From Endoryza foliicola (GTDB taxonomy: Bacteria > Bacteroidota > Bacteroidia > Chitinophagales > Chitinophagaceae), in the NCBI GenBank assembly GCA_965226965.1, contig OZ245715.1:2418001-2482000 (forward strand): a stretch of DNA of 64,000 nucleotides, written 5' to 3'. Below are positions 19,000-29,542 of this stretch, in pieces. Made by a program: the position numbers and the translations under genes. Each line of letters opens with the position of its first letter. Positions within the stretch are counted from its first letter, which is position 1. The notes under the pieces were generated by a model. That model was not told the origin of the DNA and made no database searches. It saw only the letters and a list, made by a program, of their open reading frames with translations.

Positions 19000-19812
19000 A
19001 TGCGAGTACTATTTATTTTACTGTTTATCACAATTGTAATTCATTCGAATGCTCAAAAGAGGAAAAACAGAGAGCGTGCGGGAGTATTGGAAAATGTGAT
19101 CAATGTTATTCCAAGTTCTGGAAAGTCTTTATCATATCAAGTTCATCAGATAGTAAAAATAGCAAGGTCAGTTGATACACTTGAAAATAGGAGATTGACT
19201 TATTCATTTTTCGCCGGTGGTTATGGTTTTGGGGATAGTATACATTTTCAAATTGAGAATGACTCTTTTGTTTTAAGTATTAATCATAAAACAAAGTCTG
19301 TCTCTATATTTTATAAAGAAGCAAGCTTTGAAGAAAGTAGTCCATTCGCTGTAATTCGAGGATTGAATAGAGATTCATTGATTAATACAATATTGAAAAC
19401 CTATGATCTTTTTGTTAACTCAAATGATGTTAAAGGTTATTCCGAGATTTTACTTGTAAGTAAGTCGAAGGGGAGTTTTGGTCTTCCGATAGTTGAATTG
19501 CACTATTTGTTGAATCCAGAGACCAAAGAGAAGGTTGAAGTAGAAGTAATTCGACGTTCGGCAGTTCCTCAGTCTAAAGATGATGTGCCAAATTCATTTA
19601 TAGTTGAACTCAGGGAAGGGGAGGACTATATTTTAAAAGAAGGCCTGTTTTATTTTAGGAAGGAGGAGCGGTTTGTATGGAAGTTATTAGAAACTGATTT
19701 TGGTAAAATGAAGGGAATTGAAATTTCTGATGTGATCTTTAATAATATGGGGAAGATGGCATTAACCGAAAAATACAAAGATTATGTTCTATTGGATGAA
19801 AAAATGTTTTAA
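19000..19812 (+). CDS. Small secreted protein of the Rhs operon, unknown function
   Basis: This is a 270-residue protein with a signal peptide (MRVLFILLFITIVIHSNAQ). I recognise no domain. The mature part is of mixed composition, with a charged start (KRKNRERAG) and predicted alternating strands. It sits 5 bp after the giant YD protein, and the next gene begins 1 bp after its stop, so it is clearly part of the same operon. Roles such as periplasmic chaperone or scaffold of the Rhs pair are possible but unsupported by motifs. Confidence 0.6.
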   Translation: MRVLFILLFITIVIHSNAQKRKNRERAGVLENVINVIPSSGKSLSYQVHQIVKIARSVDTLENRRLTYSFFAGGYGFGDSIHFQIENDSFVLSINHKTKSVSIFYKEASFEESSPFAVIRGLNRDSLINTILKTYDLFVNSNDVKGYSEILLVSKSKGSFGLPIVELHYLLNPETKEKVEVEVIRRSAVPQSKDDVPNSFIVELREGEDYILKEGLFYFRKEERFVWKLLETDFGKMKGIEISDVIFNNMGKMALTEKYKDYVLLDEKMF

Positions 19813-19813
19813 A

Positions 19814-20431
19814 ATGAAGATTGTTCTGATAATATTAAGTCTTTTGGTCTCTTTCTCCTTTGAAATAGCTGCACAGGTCGTAGTTAAAGGGGATGACTGT
19901 GCTATCAAAGGTAAAGAGTTTTATTATTTCTTACAGACTGATGCGAATGACAGTGCATCGTATCAAATTAGTATTGTTGGTGGGCATTTCGATTCCTCTA
20001 ATATACACATGTTGTCTATTTCTAAGTCGACATTGATTAAAGTAACATGGGATAGTATTGGAGTCGGATTAATAAAAGTATTAAGTAATTCGGACACAGT
20101 TCGGAAGCTGATATTTGTTGCCGAAAATTTAGATCCTGGCTATGTATTGGATAATGATATTCAACAGACGATTCAGAAAGACAAAACTACTTATTTGTTT
20201 CATTGCTCTGAAGCCAAAGGGGCACATTGTGATCCTGTTTTTACTTATCAATGGCAACAATCATTTGATGGTGTAGTTTGGACGAATATTCAAAATGGAC
20301 AAGGGCAGGATTTACTTTTTGATGCTCGCGCTGTGAATAGCACAATTTATCTGAGGCGGAATGCTCTTGAAGTCAAATCAAAAACATTCGGTACATCTAA
20401 TATTGCTATGCTTATTCGAATTACGGAGTAA
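19814..20431 (+). CDS. Small secreted Ig-like protein of the Rhs operon
   Basis: This is a 205-residue exported protein (signal peptide MKIVLIILSLLVSFSFEIAAQ). The start is the ATG at 19814, one base after the previous stop. An upstream extension of the frame overlaps the previous gene and is not needed. The C-terminal part FTYQWQQSFDGVVWTNIQNGQGQDLLF matches the Ig/PKD-like module repeated in Bacteroidota adhesins and in the N-terminus of the next gene (YQWQQYNGSSWVNV). It may have originated from, or pair with, that region of the Rhs protein. Confidence 0.6.
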   Translation: MKIVLIILSLLVSFSFEIAAQVVVKGDDCAIKGKEFYYFLQTDANDSASYQISIVGGHFDSSNIHMLSISKSTLIKVTWDSIGVGLIKVLSNSDTVRKLIFVAENLDPGYVLDNDIQQTIQKDKTTYLFHCSEAKGAHCDPVFTYQWQQSFDGVVWTNIQNGQGQDLLFDARAVNSTIYLRRNALEVKSKTFGTSNIAMLIRITE

Positions 20432-20485
20432 CCAAAGTGCTAGAGTTATTACGAAACTTAGATTTTAAATTTGTCAATAAGATAT

Positions 20486-23400
20486 ATGAAAAATTTGCTA
20501 TTGATATCTGTTAAGAATAGATGGTTGTTGACTATTTGTTGTGTATTATTATACAATATTGGGATGTCCCAATTAAACCTAACTGGACCAACTACCGTTG
20601 AAAAAGGTGTTTCTAACACCTATATTCCTTCTTATAACGGAAATCAATACTATTCATATTCGGGAACTTACTCTTACACTATATCTGGAGGCTATATTAC
20701 TTCAACAGGAAGTTCGACGTTCTCTGGCTCTGTATCTAGTAGTGTGCTCTTTAATTGCAAACAGAATATTACAATTACTTCATCATCTGCATCGATTCAA
20801 TTCACTTGTAGTCTTGGATCCAAAACAATTACTATAACAGGTTACGATGCTGTTGATGGGAAAATAGTAAGCCCTTCAAGTCAAAATATAAATTATAATA
20901 CTTCACCTAGTCAATTAACGGCGCCTGCGGCAACTGGTGGATTATCTAGCAATTATACATATCAATGGTATTCCTCAAGTGACAATATTAGTTTTTCTAC
21001 CATTAGTGGGGCAACTGGTTTAAATTGTCAGCCCAGTGCATTATCAGCCAGTATGTACTATAAAAGACTGGCTACTGAGTCAATTTCTGGTGGGTCGAAG
21101 TTTTCATCTACTGCTTTTGTTAATGTTTATCCTGCCCTCACTGTTGCAGTTTCTCCTTCTAGTCAAACTATTTCAAGTGGGAGCAGTGCCTCTCAAATCG
21201 TTTCGACAGTTTCCGGCGGTAGTGGAGTATATAGTTATCAGTGGCAGCAATACAATGGTAGTTCTTGGGTTAATGTTGCAACTACAGCCAATTATTCCCC
21301 AGGGATCTTGACGAGTACTACATCGTTTAGATTAAATGTTACAAGTAATGGAAACACTGTTACATCCAATACTGCGGTAGTGACTGTGCAATCTGCTCCT
21401 GTAGGAAGTTTGTCTGTAACTAACACCACACTTAGTGGAAATGGGTCGTATAATACCTTGAATTGTGCTGCAAGTGGAGGTAATGGCACTTTTTCTTATA
21501 CATGGTACTATTCAGTCAATGGAGGAGCGTATCAGGTTCTATCGAATACGGCAAGTTCGTACACAACTCCATTAATTACAGTAACAACTTCATATTATGT
21601 AGTAGTTACAAGCAACGGGAGTTCTTCTAATTCAAATATCGTGTCATTAGATATTCCAGTTGCCCCTACTGTGAGTGCAAGTAGCACATTACTCTGTAAT
21701 GGAGCGATAGCAACTTTATCGGCTACTGGCAGTTCAGGCACGATTCAATGGTTTAATTCGGGGGGGGGCTTACTTTCAACTGGAGCAAGTTATTCAACCG
21801 GAGTAGCCGGTTCTTACTATGCAATTGCTTCTTCTACGTATGGAAAATCGGCAAATAGTAATCAAGTGTCACTAACTGTTTTGTCTACTCCAACTGCACC
21901 TGTTTTAAACGGATCTTCTTTTGTAGTAATAGGAAACACTAACCAACTTACAAGCACTTCATTAGGGGGTGTTTGGACGAGTAGTCTAACTAATATTTTA
22001 ACTGTTAACTCGAATGGGGTTTTGACGGGTAAGAATCTGGGTTCTTCTGTGATTACCTATAAGATGAGTAATGCCTGTGGTTCTGACTCAAGTCAAGTGA
22101 CAATTGATGTTGTGCCGCTTAGTCAAGTGGAGCAGAATTTGGGTAATCCCATTTTTGATAATACTAGTTCTGAAATTATTCCACTTGTTAACGGTGCTAC
22201 CAGTATTAGGAATTATGAACACGATGGGGCGAACTCTAAGATGCATTTGATCAATAACGTTGTTTCATTCAGTGTTATTGAGGAAACGAACTTGTTTATA
22301 CCAGGCGATTTTTCTGCTGCTGCAAAGTTGAAGGTCGAATATGGTCATACTTCGACTGACATTATAACAATCGATACAACTACACTTCAGGTAAGTTATA
22401 CAAAAAATGGAACTCAAAAATACAGCGCACGTAACTATTTGAATTTGCGGAACGCCGAATACGTGAAAGTAACCCTCTTGGCACTAACTGCGCCTACGAC
22501 AGTTGGTGGAGTGTCTTTTGATTCTAAGCAAGTATTGCGATTGGAAAATTTAATGGATGTCTCTCGTTGTTATGAACTTGGGGATAACAAGATTTTGAGT
22601 CTTCAAGTATTAGACAATCCTACATCATTAGAGATTGATTCTGTAAAAGTGAAATGGTCTATTCCGGCTAATACCAATGGGAATGGAGTTCAACTAGAAT
22701 GGATGTGGGTTGATAGCTCATTATTGAGTTCAAGTAGTAGCTTTTTGGAGAGTACTTTTAAAGAGAATTCGACTCGAATTGATTTGCCAATTTCAAGGAA
22801 TGATAGTACATATTCAATTCCTTTGTTATATGATGGAGGAGGTGTATTATTTAGTAGAGTAAGGGCGATTAATATCTTACGTTCCGGTTCTCGAAGTGAT
22901 GGTCCCTGGTCCAATATTGCTAGTTTTTCATATGCAGGTCATGCAACAAGTCTGAATTGGCAATCTACGACTACATTTGCTGAAGAAGGAAAGCGCAAAA
23001 CGGTAGTGCAATATTTTGATGGCTCATTACGTCCACGCCAAACAGTGACTAAGGATAATTCTACTAATACTTCTGTAGTTGCTGAAACTTTGTACGATGG
23101 CGCCGGCAGACCGGCGGTTCAGATTTTACCTACCCCAACAATGCAAAACGTTATTAAGTATTATCAAGGCTTAAATAGTTTTGTTGGACAGAGTTCAATT
23201 GCTAGTGATTTAACTGATTTTTTTGATTACGATAGTACCAATTATTATTATTACACAAAAGCACTGTCATCTACGAGTGGCGCCGGAAATTATTATAGTA
23301 GTAGCAATCCCCTTGCTAATATTGGATTGCATAAAAATATTCCTGAATCAAATGGTTATGCATATGCCGTAACACGTTATATGCCGGATGGTACTGGAAG

Positions 23401-26400
23401 AATTATGCGTCAAAGCGGAGTTGGTGACACTTCAAGGATGGGAGCAGGGCATGAAACTCGATATTACTATGGTTCTGTTATGCAAGACGAGATTGATGCT
23501 TTGTTTGGAACAGAGGTTGGAGCCGCGTCGCACTATTTTAAAAATATGGTTCGTGATGCCAATGGCCAAATGAGCGTTAGTTATGTAGACATGCATGGAA
23601 GAACAATTGCTACGGCTTTAGCTGGAGGAAGTCCTTCAAATCTTCAACCTTTGACAGTAAATCCTACTGGAGGATATTCTTCAGTTAGAGATAACTCAAT
23701 TGCATTTAATTTACTTGATTCAAATTCTAATGTATTAAAAGGCAATTCTATTGAGTCTGTTAGTACTCTATTAGTACCTGCGTTGGGAAGTTATAATTTT
23801 AACTACAATTCTGGTAAAACCACTTTAAGTCTACCTAAATGTGGTGGCGGAATGCTGAATTACCCAATCAAATACGATTTAGAGATTCGAATATTCGAAG
23901 AGACCGGTAATGATACTGCCTATGTTTACAAAAGTATTGGGAAAGACTCCATTAATTTGAATTTTAATATTGCCTTACAGCCAGGTTCTTATATTGTGAG
24001 AAAGACCCTCGCTATTAATGAAGATACTTTATCAAGTTATTTGAATAATTATGTTGCAATTGGCAATGGCAGATGTTTTACATACCAATCAATTGCCGAT
24101 TCAATTGTTGCTTCAGATTCTATTTCGAGTGCTTGTGCTGTTCCTAAGATAGATTTAACAAGTGCTTCATGTATCTCGAATTTAGGTGCTAACTTTCAAG
24201 CTTACTTAATTAAGAAACTTGCTGAGTATGGTTACTCAGATACCCTAAGTTATTCTGCTTCTCAGAAAGAAGAGTTAAGGAAAAATTATGTCCAAGACTA
24301 CAATATGTGTCTGCTATTGAATCCTTATCGGTCAGATTATCTTGGACAAATCAGGGAGCAAATGTTATCTGATATGATGCCATTTGCTGGGCAATATGCT
24401 TATGATACGGCTAATGTTGCAATATCCCAGAAATATAACATATTCTATGCTAGCGGTGGAACCCCCACAAACCGCAAACCTTATTATAAATATCCTAAGA
24501 ACAATGGTTCTGTTGATTTTAAGTATTACGACTATAAAGGGCAGGTTAACTTGAAATTCGATAGTACATTGCTAAGTACACTTACAAAGGAAGATTTTGC
24601 CGCAAGTTTTGAAGCGAATTGGTCACAGTCATTATTGGAATATCATCCGGAGTATCCCAAATTGAAGTATGCGGAAGATTTTTTAAAGAGTTCCTTTAAT
24701 TATCATGATAGTTTATTGAGTATCGCAGTTGGATTTGATCCAATTGCCACTGATCCTTATTTTAATGGTATTGCTGCCTCAGGAGAATTAACCACAATTA
24801 CTAATTATGCACGGCAAACTTGGAAGAATGGGTACAGTATGTGGCAAATTGCTTATGGTAAAGCCTTAGGTTGCTCAATTAAGAATGATCCTTCGGCAAG
24901 AAATACCTGCTTTACTAATATGCCCAAAGTGTATACTGCTACAAATTCGAACATTAATACAGGTTCTGGTATTGTTGTATTGACTGCGAGTGCACAAGCA
25001 AAAGCTTGGGATCAGTTTAAATTATTTTATACTCAAGAACGTCTAAATTTTTTATTAAATCACATTAATACAAATAGGCCGCTAGCTGATCAAGCTGCAC
25101 TTAGAGGTAACGGTTTTTTTGTACATTTTTACAATAATACACAGAACCTTTTTGATCTTGAGCAAAAAGGAGATTGGTTCACAGCAACCAATCCTGATGC
25201 ACTTCCCGCATCATTGAATTCAGAGATTGTTAGTCAGAAAGATAAATGCTCTAGTTATATTGATTTTTGGAGAAATACACTCTTGCAGTGTGAACAATTG
25301 AATACAAATTTCACTCCCACTCAAGTGAATCAGATTGTTCAGCAAATTACTGATCGGATGCTTCTAGTATGCCAACGGGGAACAGATAATTACAATACAT
25401 TTGGATCTTCAACTGTAGCACCTGCATATAGCAGTTTAGCAGATTCGACTTTTGAAAGGGTTGTCGATGATGTTTTTGCCGCATGGGGTATATCTCCAAG
25501 TTTGAAATGTAATTCTTATCAAATTGATTTCCCACAACGTTATGGAACGAATAGACGGGTAACGAACACTGTTGCTATGTCCATTGATTCTTGCAATTGT
25601 GGTGAATTTAGAGATTTGAAGTTACTTATGAAGTCGGATGTTTCTCCTTATTCAGATACAACAAGTTTGAGTGGTATTAATGCGTATTTGACTTTCAAAG
25701 GAAAGGATACGATTTCCTTATACCTGTATCAAAAACTTCAACTTTGTGGCAATTATTACATTAATTCTTGTCCAAACCCTCCCAATTGCAATGTTTCTTA
25801 TAGTATTATGTTAGATACCGCTGTGTCAATTCCATATTTTTTGGAGTGCGGATATTATAAATCAGCGGATACCTGCGTGAGTTGTGAAACACTTGGTAGC
25901 TTGCAAGGAGCTTTTTATGCTAAATTCCAGCATTGGCCGAACTTTAAGTCAATAGATATCTCTGATGAACAGGCAGCTTATAATGACTTGTTTGCTAAAT
26001 ATATTAAGTTTAAAACAGGTCTGGATCTTACATGGCCTGAATTGGCAAGAAAAGCTAATTCAGGTGGATGTCCTATTGGGGATACGGCATTGAACGTTTC
26101 ATTCGGCATTGGTGCTAAATTCCCTAAAATATGTCTAGATAATACACCGGCAGCCTATATAGGAAGCTCCTTCGATTCAGTTGATGCTTGTGGAAACGTA
26201 AAGAGCTTAGCATTAAGTGCTGCGAGTGTTTTATTTGAAAGTAGGTACGATAATTTACTGAATGGTGTTAAATCTCTTCTGCAGCAAAAGGCTTTGTCAG
26301 CTATAGAGAAGTTTGTGGTTACAGATACACTGAAAGAATACCATTATACACTTTACTATTACGATCAAGCGGGAAATCTAATCAAAACTGTGCCTCCTAA

Positions 26401-29400
26401 AGGTGTGAATCCAATTTATAGGAGAACATTTTTAGATAGTGTTCGATCGGCGAGGGCGAATAATACCTATTTAGTTCCTATCCATACTCTTGTCACACGT
26501 TACTCCTACAACAGTTTGAATCAAGTTGTGTTGCAAAAATCACCAGATGGTGGTATGAGTGAATTTTGGTACGATGCTCTTGGTCGTTTAGTAGTTAGCC
26601 AAAACGCTAAGCAAAAGGCGACTGGAAAGATTTACAGCTATACACAATACGATTATTTGGGAAGAATTGTAGAAGTAGGGCAATTAACCAACACTTCAGA
26701 TCTTTCAGATTTGATATCTAAAGACACAACGCAGTTGGCTTTATGGCAGAATGCGGCTACTTCAAAGAGAAGTCAAATAACGAGAACAACCTATGACTTC
26801 GCATCTCCCACTTTAAGCAAGTTTATTGTACAACAAAGGAACCTTCGGAACCGGGTTAGTTATGTGGAAGTATCTGATACAGTGACATTGATAGGTGGTG
26901 TATATATTCCAGCCGTTACCAATGCAACGATCTACACTTATGATGTTCACGGAAATGTGGACACTCTAGTACAAGATTTTGGTTCGAGTGCAGTTGTTTC
27001 TAATGTAATGAATCGGGCAAATTCCTACAATCGCTTCAAGAAAATTGCCTACAATTATGACTTAGTAAGTGGTAAGGTGAACATGGTTACGTACCAACCC
27101 AATTATTATGATTCATCATTGGCAAAATGGGTAACACCAGTTGATCAATACATGCACAGGTACAAGTATGATGCAGAAAATCGATTGACTGATGTTTATA
27201 CAGGAAGAGACAGTGTAATGTTATTCTTGTTCCCTGAGCGCGATGCCTCCTATACGTATTATAAACACGGTCCTTTGGGTAGAGCAGAAATGGGAAAGCT
27301 AAGGGTTCAAGGGTTGGATTATGTATACACGCTTCAGGGATGGGTTAAAGCAGTGAACCCTGTAAAATCAGGCAGTTTTACCAATGGCACTGATTCTTCA
27401 GAGACCTTTCCTGTTTCACAAGACGTATTTGGGTATAGCCTAAATTATTATCAAAACGATTACAAAGCGATTGGATTTACACCTGCAACAGGTTCCATTA
27501 TTTCCAAACTGGGATCTAACGCCTCATCACTGTTTAACGGCAATATTGCAGCCATGTCGGTGAATATTCCGGTACTTGGGGGAGGGGCGAAGGTGTACAA
27601 TTACAAATATGACCAACTGAATAGAATTGTATCGATGGATCTATTTGATGGCTTGGCAATCGGTAACAGCGGGTACTCGTTATCACAACAGCAGGCATAT
27701 AAAGAACGAGTTAGTTATGACCCCAATGGAAACATTCTCCGATACGTACGAAATGGACCTTCTACAGGTCTTGCGATGGATAGCTTGATCTACGGCTATA
27801 CTGCGGGATCTAATCGACTTCACAAAGTGGTTGATAGTATTACCCATGCGAATGCATACAGTGACATCAAGCCTGGCCAGGCAGACAATAACTATAAGTA
27901 CGATGAGATTGGCAACTTGATATCTGATAATTCAGAGGGGATCACGAGTGTATCTTGGAATGTGTATGGAAAGATCACCCAAATAGTAAAGTCAACCGGA
28001 ACTATTAAGTACACCTATGATGCCTCTGGAAACAGAGTTATGAAAATCACCCCGTCCGACACTACGGTGTATGTGAGGGATGCCAGTGGAAATGTTATGG
28101 CGGTGTATACTGCAACAGGAACACTGAGCCTAGCTGAGATGCATTTATACGGTTCCTCTCGATTAGGAATGGTTACGAAACAGACGGTTTCTGATGTCAT
28201 ATTGGCAGTGGGTGGTGACTTTGGAGACATTAAAAAGCGTACCTTTACCAGAGGAGAAAAGCTCTTTGAATTAAGCAATCATTTAGGAAATGTGCTGGTT
28301 ACGATCACCGATCGCAGACAGCAAGTAAGTGCCGGAGGTTCAACAGTAGACTCATATCTGGCGGATATCAATACTGCAAATGACTATTATCCGTTCGGGA
28401 TGTTGATGCCAAACCGCTCTTATACCGCTGGAACCCAGTTTAGGTATGGGTTTAATGGGAAGGAAAATGATAATGATGTTAAGGGAACCGGAAATCAGCA
28501 GGACTACGGCATGCGGATTTATGATCCGAGAATTGGGAAGTTTTTGAGTGTGGATCCTTTGACAGCCGATTACCCTAGTTGGAGTCCATATCCCTTTGCC
28601 ATGAACCGACCCATTGATGGAATAGACCTAGATGGTTGTGAATGGCAGCCTGTAAATGCGACAGGTGAAAATGTAGCCGTTGGGTCTAAGGAAACAAGTG
28701 ATTATCGTTGGGTGGGTTTCGGGTTGGATGGAAAAGGCGCAGAAGGTACCGTTGCAAGTGCAATTTTACGGCATGGAACCTCTACTTATAAATTTAATTC
28801 TAGTTTTGACCAAAAAACACGTAGGGGGACTGGCTCACTCGCCATAAGCGATGGTAAAGGCAACAGCTTGAATATTCGTATTTTTGGAGACAATTCCGCA
28901 CAATGGTCGCAGTCTTCAAACGGTAAGATAACCGAGACCGCTGTGTATCAAGACAGGTTTTATAAGGGTACGCCGGGCAATATTTCTGATAAAGGTACTT
29001 TTGTGGCAAGGGATGTAACCGGATATACAGGATTGGATTTTAGTTTTAAGAGAACAACTAACAATGTTTGGTGTGGCTGGTATCCAGAAGCAATTGAGAG
29101 TAATGGCTTAGGGCCTGTGGAATTCCTCATCGGTGCTGGTGAGTTTAGATTAGCAGGGCGTGGGTTATCTGCTTTGGGACGCGGCTTGTCATATTTTGGA
29201 CGAAATGCTGCTAAGGGTGGAGGAAGAGCATTTTGGAGTGGTGCAGGCTCAGAAGCGAAAGCTTTAGCACAAGGTTTCCAAACTTTAGGGCAAACAAGAG
29301 CAGGAAAAAATTTAGCAAGGCTAACTGCGGATATGCCTTATTATCCGGGTTCGCAGGCTTACTATATGTGGGCAAGACTTTCAAAAAAATATGCCCAAGG

Positions 29401-29530
29401 TGCAAAAGGGACTGTACACGTTTTTCAAAATGCAGAGCATGGCGTCGGAATGGAAAGCATATGGAGATTATACGAATACCCAGCGTTATTAAAAAATCCG
29501 AATGTTACAGATATAATTTTTCACTATTAA
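20486..29530 (+). CDS. Rhs repeat protein with C-terminal candidate toxin (full-length scaffold)
   Basis: This is a 3014-residue polymorphic toxin-like protein. The start is the ATG at 20486 (an upstream TTG at 20471 is less likely); a signal peptide ends near YNIGMSQ. Residues ~30-530 are Ser/Thr-rich Ig/PKD-like modules. At ~825-880 lies the segment QYFDGSLRPRQTVTKDNSTN...YDGAGRP, typical of Bacteroidota Rhs proteins (DUF6443-like). YD repeats run from ~2000 (EFWYDALGRLVVSQ, KYDEIGNLISD). The Rhs-associated core runs from YYPFGMLMPNRSY (~2633) through YDPRIGKFLSVDP to DLDG (~2713). The last ~300 residues form the variable tail, with a Gly/Ala-rich segment and an ending EYPALLKNPNVTDIIFHY. 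I cannot name the toxin's activity. The 91-residue candidate immunity gene follows after 12 bp. A 9-G run at 21760 lies in frame. Confidence 0.88.
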   Translation: MKNLLLISVKNRWLLTICCVLLYNIGMSQLNLTGPTTVEKGVSNTYIPSYNGNQYYSYSGTYSYTISGGYITSTGSSTFSGSVSSSVLFNCKQNITITSSSASIQFTCSLGSKTITITGYDAVDGKIVSPSSQNINYNTSPSQLTAPAATGGLSSNYTYQWYSSSDNISFSTISGATGLNCQPSALSASMYYKRLATESISGGSKFSSTAFVNVYPALTVAVSPSSQTISSGSSASQIVSTVSGGSGVYSYQWQQYNGSSWVNVATTANYSPGILTSTTSFRLNVTSNGNTVTSNTAVVTVQSAPVGSLSVTNTTLSGNGSYNTLNCAASGGNGTFSYTWYYSVNGGAYQVLSNTASSYTTPLITVTTSYYVVVTSNGSSSNSNIVSLDIPVAPTVSASSTLLCNGAIATLSATGSSGTIQWFNSGGGLLSTGASYSTGVAGSYYAIASSTYGKSANSNQVSLTVLSTPTAPVLNGSSFVVIGNTNQLTSTSLGGVWTSSLTNILTVNSNGVLTGKNLGSSVITYKMSNACGSDSSQVTIDVVPLSQVEQNLGNPIFDNTSSEIIPLVNGATSIRNYEHDGANSKMHLINNVVSFSVIEETNLFIPGDFSAAAKLKVEYGHTSTDIITIDTTTLQVSYTKNGTQKYSARNYLNLRNAEYVKVTLLALTAPTTVGGVSFDSKQVLRLENLMDVSRCYELGDNKILSLQVLDNPTSLEIDSVKVKWSIPANTNGNGVQLEWMWVDSSLLSSSSSFLESTFKENSTRIDLPISRNDSTYSIPLLYDGGGVLFSRVRAINILRSGSRSDGPWSNIASFSYAGHATSLNWQSTTTFAEEGKRKTVVQYFDGSLRPRQTVTKDNSTNTSVVAETLYDGAGRPAVQILPTPTMQNVIKYYQGLNSFVGQSSIASDLTDFFDYDSTNYYYYTKALSSTSGAGNYYSSSNPLANIGLHKNIPESNGYAYAVTRYMPDGTGRIMRQSGVGDTSRMGAGHETRYYYGSVMQDEIDALFGTEVGAASHYFKNMVRDANGQMSVSYVDMHGRTIATALAGGSPSNLQPLTVNPTGGYSSVRDNSIAFNLLDSNSNVLKGNSIESVSTLLVPALGSYNFNYNSGKTTLSLPKCGGGMLNYPIKYDLEIRIFEETGNDTAYVYKSIGKDSINLNFNIALQPGSYIVRKTLAINEDTLSSYLNNYVAIGNGRCFTYQSIADSIVASDSISSACAVPKIDLTSASCISNLGANFQAYLIKKLAEYGYSDTLSYSASQKEELRKNYVQDYNMCLLLNPYRSDYLGQIREQMLSDMMPFAGQYAYDTANVAISQKYNIFYASGGTPTNRKPYYKYPKNNGSVDFKYYDYKGQVNLKFDSTLLSTLTKEDFAASFEANWSQSLLEYHPEYPKLKYAEDFLKSSFNYHDSLLSIAVGFDPIATDPYFNGIAASGELTTITNYARQTWKNGYSMWQIAYGKALGCSIKNDPSARNTCFTNMPKVYTATNSNINTGSGIVVLTASAQAKAWDQFKLFYTQERLNFLLNHINTNRPLADQAALRGNGFFVHFYNNTQNLFDLEQKGDWFTATNPDALPASLNSEIVSQKDKCSSYIDFWRNTLLQCEQLNTNFTPTQVNQIVQQITDRMLLVCQRGTDNYNTFGSSTVAPAYSSLADSTFERVVDDVFAAWGISPSLKCNSYQIDFPQRYGTNRRVTNTVAMSIDSCNCGEFRDLKLLMKSDVSPYSDTTSLSGINAYLTFKGKDTISLYLYQKLQLCGNYYINSCPNPPNCNVSYSIMLDTAVSIPYFLECGYYKSADTCVSCETLGSLQGAFYAKFQHWPNFKSIDISDEQAAYNDLFAKYIKFKTGLDLTWPELARKANSGGCPIGDTALNVSFGIGAKFPKICLDNTPAAYIGSSFDSVDACGNVKSLALSAASVLFESRYDNLLNGVKSLLQQKALSAIEKFVVTDTLKEYHYTLYYYDQAGNLIKTVPPKGVNPIYRRTFLDSVRSARANNTYLVPIHTLVTRYSYNSLNQVVLQKSPDGGMSEFWYDALGRLVVSQNAKQKATGKIYSYTQYDYLGRIVEVGQLTNTSDLSDLISKDTTQLALWQNAATSKRSQITRTTYDFASPTLSKFIVQQRNLRNRVSYVEVSDTVTLIGGVYIPAVTNATIYTYDVHGNVDTLVQDFGSSAVVSNVMNRANSYNRFKKIAYNYDLVSGKVNMVTYQPNYYDSSLAKWVTPVDQYMHRYKYDAENRLTDVYTGRDSVMLFLFPERDASYTYYKHGPLGRAEMGKLRVQGLDYVYTLQGWVKAVNPVKSGSFTNGTDSSETFPVSQDVFGYSLNYYQNDYKAIGFTPATGSIISKLGSNASSLFNGNIAAMSVNIPVLGGGAKVYNYKYDQLNRIVSMDLFDGLAIGNSGYSLSQQQAYKERVSYDPNGNILRYVRNGPSTGLAMDSLIYGYTAGSNRLHKVVDSITHANAYSDIKPGQADNNYKYDEIGNLISDNSEGITSVSWNVYGKITQIVKSTGTIKYTYDASGNRVMKITPSDTTVYVRDASGNVMAVYTATGTLSLAEMHLYGSSRLGMVTKQTVSDVILAVGGDFGDIKKRTFTRGEKLFELSNHLGNVLVTITDRRQQVSAGGSTVDSYLADINTANDYYPFGMLMPNRSYTAGTQFRYGFNGKENDNDVKGTGNQQDYGMRIYDPRIGKFLSVDPLTADYPSWSPYPFAMNRPIDGIDLDGCEWQPVNATGENVAVGSKETSDYRWVGFGLDGKGAEGTVASAILRHGTSTYKFNSSFDQKTRRGTGSLAISDGKGNSLNIRIFGDNSAQWSQSSNGKITETAVYQDRFYKGTPGNISDKGTFVARDVTGYTGLDFSFKRTTNNVWCGWYPEAIESNGLGPVEFLIGAGEFRLAGRGLSALGRGLSYFGRNAAKGGGRAFWSGAGSEAKALAQGFQTLGQTRAGKNLARLTADMPYYPGSQAYYMWARLSKKYAQGAKGTVHVFQNAEHGVGMESIWRLYEYPALLKNPNVTDIIFHY
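21760..21768 (+). repeat. Poly-G tract (G9) inside the Rhs coding sequence
   Basis: Nine consecutive G residues encode part of a Ser-Gly-Gly-Gly stretch near codon 426 of the Rhs gene. Homopolymers of this length are prone to slipped-strand mispairing. A gain or loss of one base would truncate the protein before the YD repeats. In the sequence given the frame is open. Confidence 0.8.
28391..28410 (+). other. Candidate recombination site within the Rhs core (scaffold copy)
   Basis: The sequence CCGTTCGGGATGTTGATGCC encodes Pro-Phe-Gly-Met-Leu-Met-Pro at the start of the Rhs core. The identical 20-mer begins each of the three cassettes (34471-34490 minus, 35784-35803 plus, 39909-39928 minus), in the same codon register. 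Here the upstream bases are GACTATTAT, coding Asp-Tyr-Tyr, and the conserved arm found at the cassettes is absent. That is what one would expect of a target or already recombined site. Confidence 0.6.
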
Positions 29531-29542
29531 AATACAGAACTT

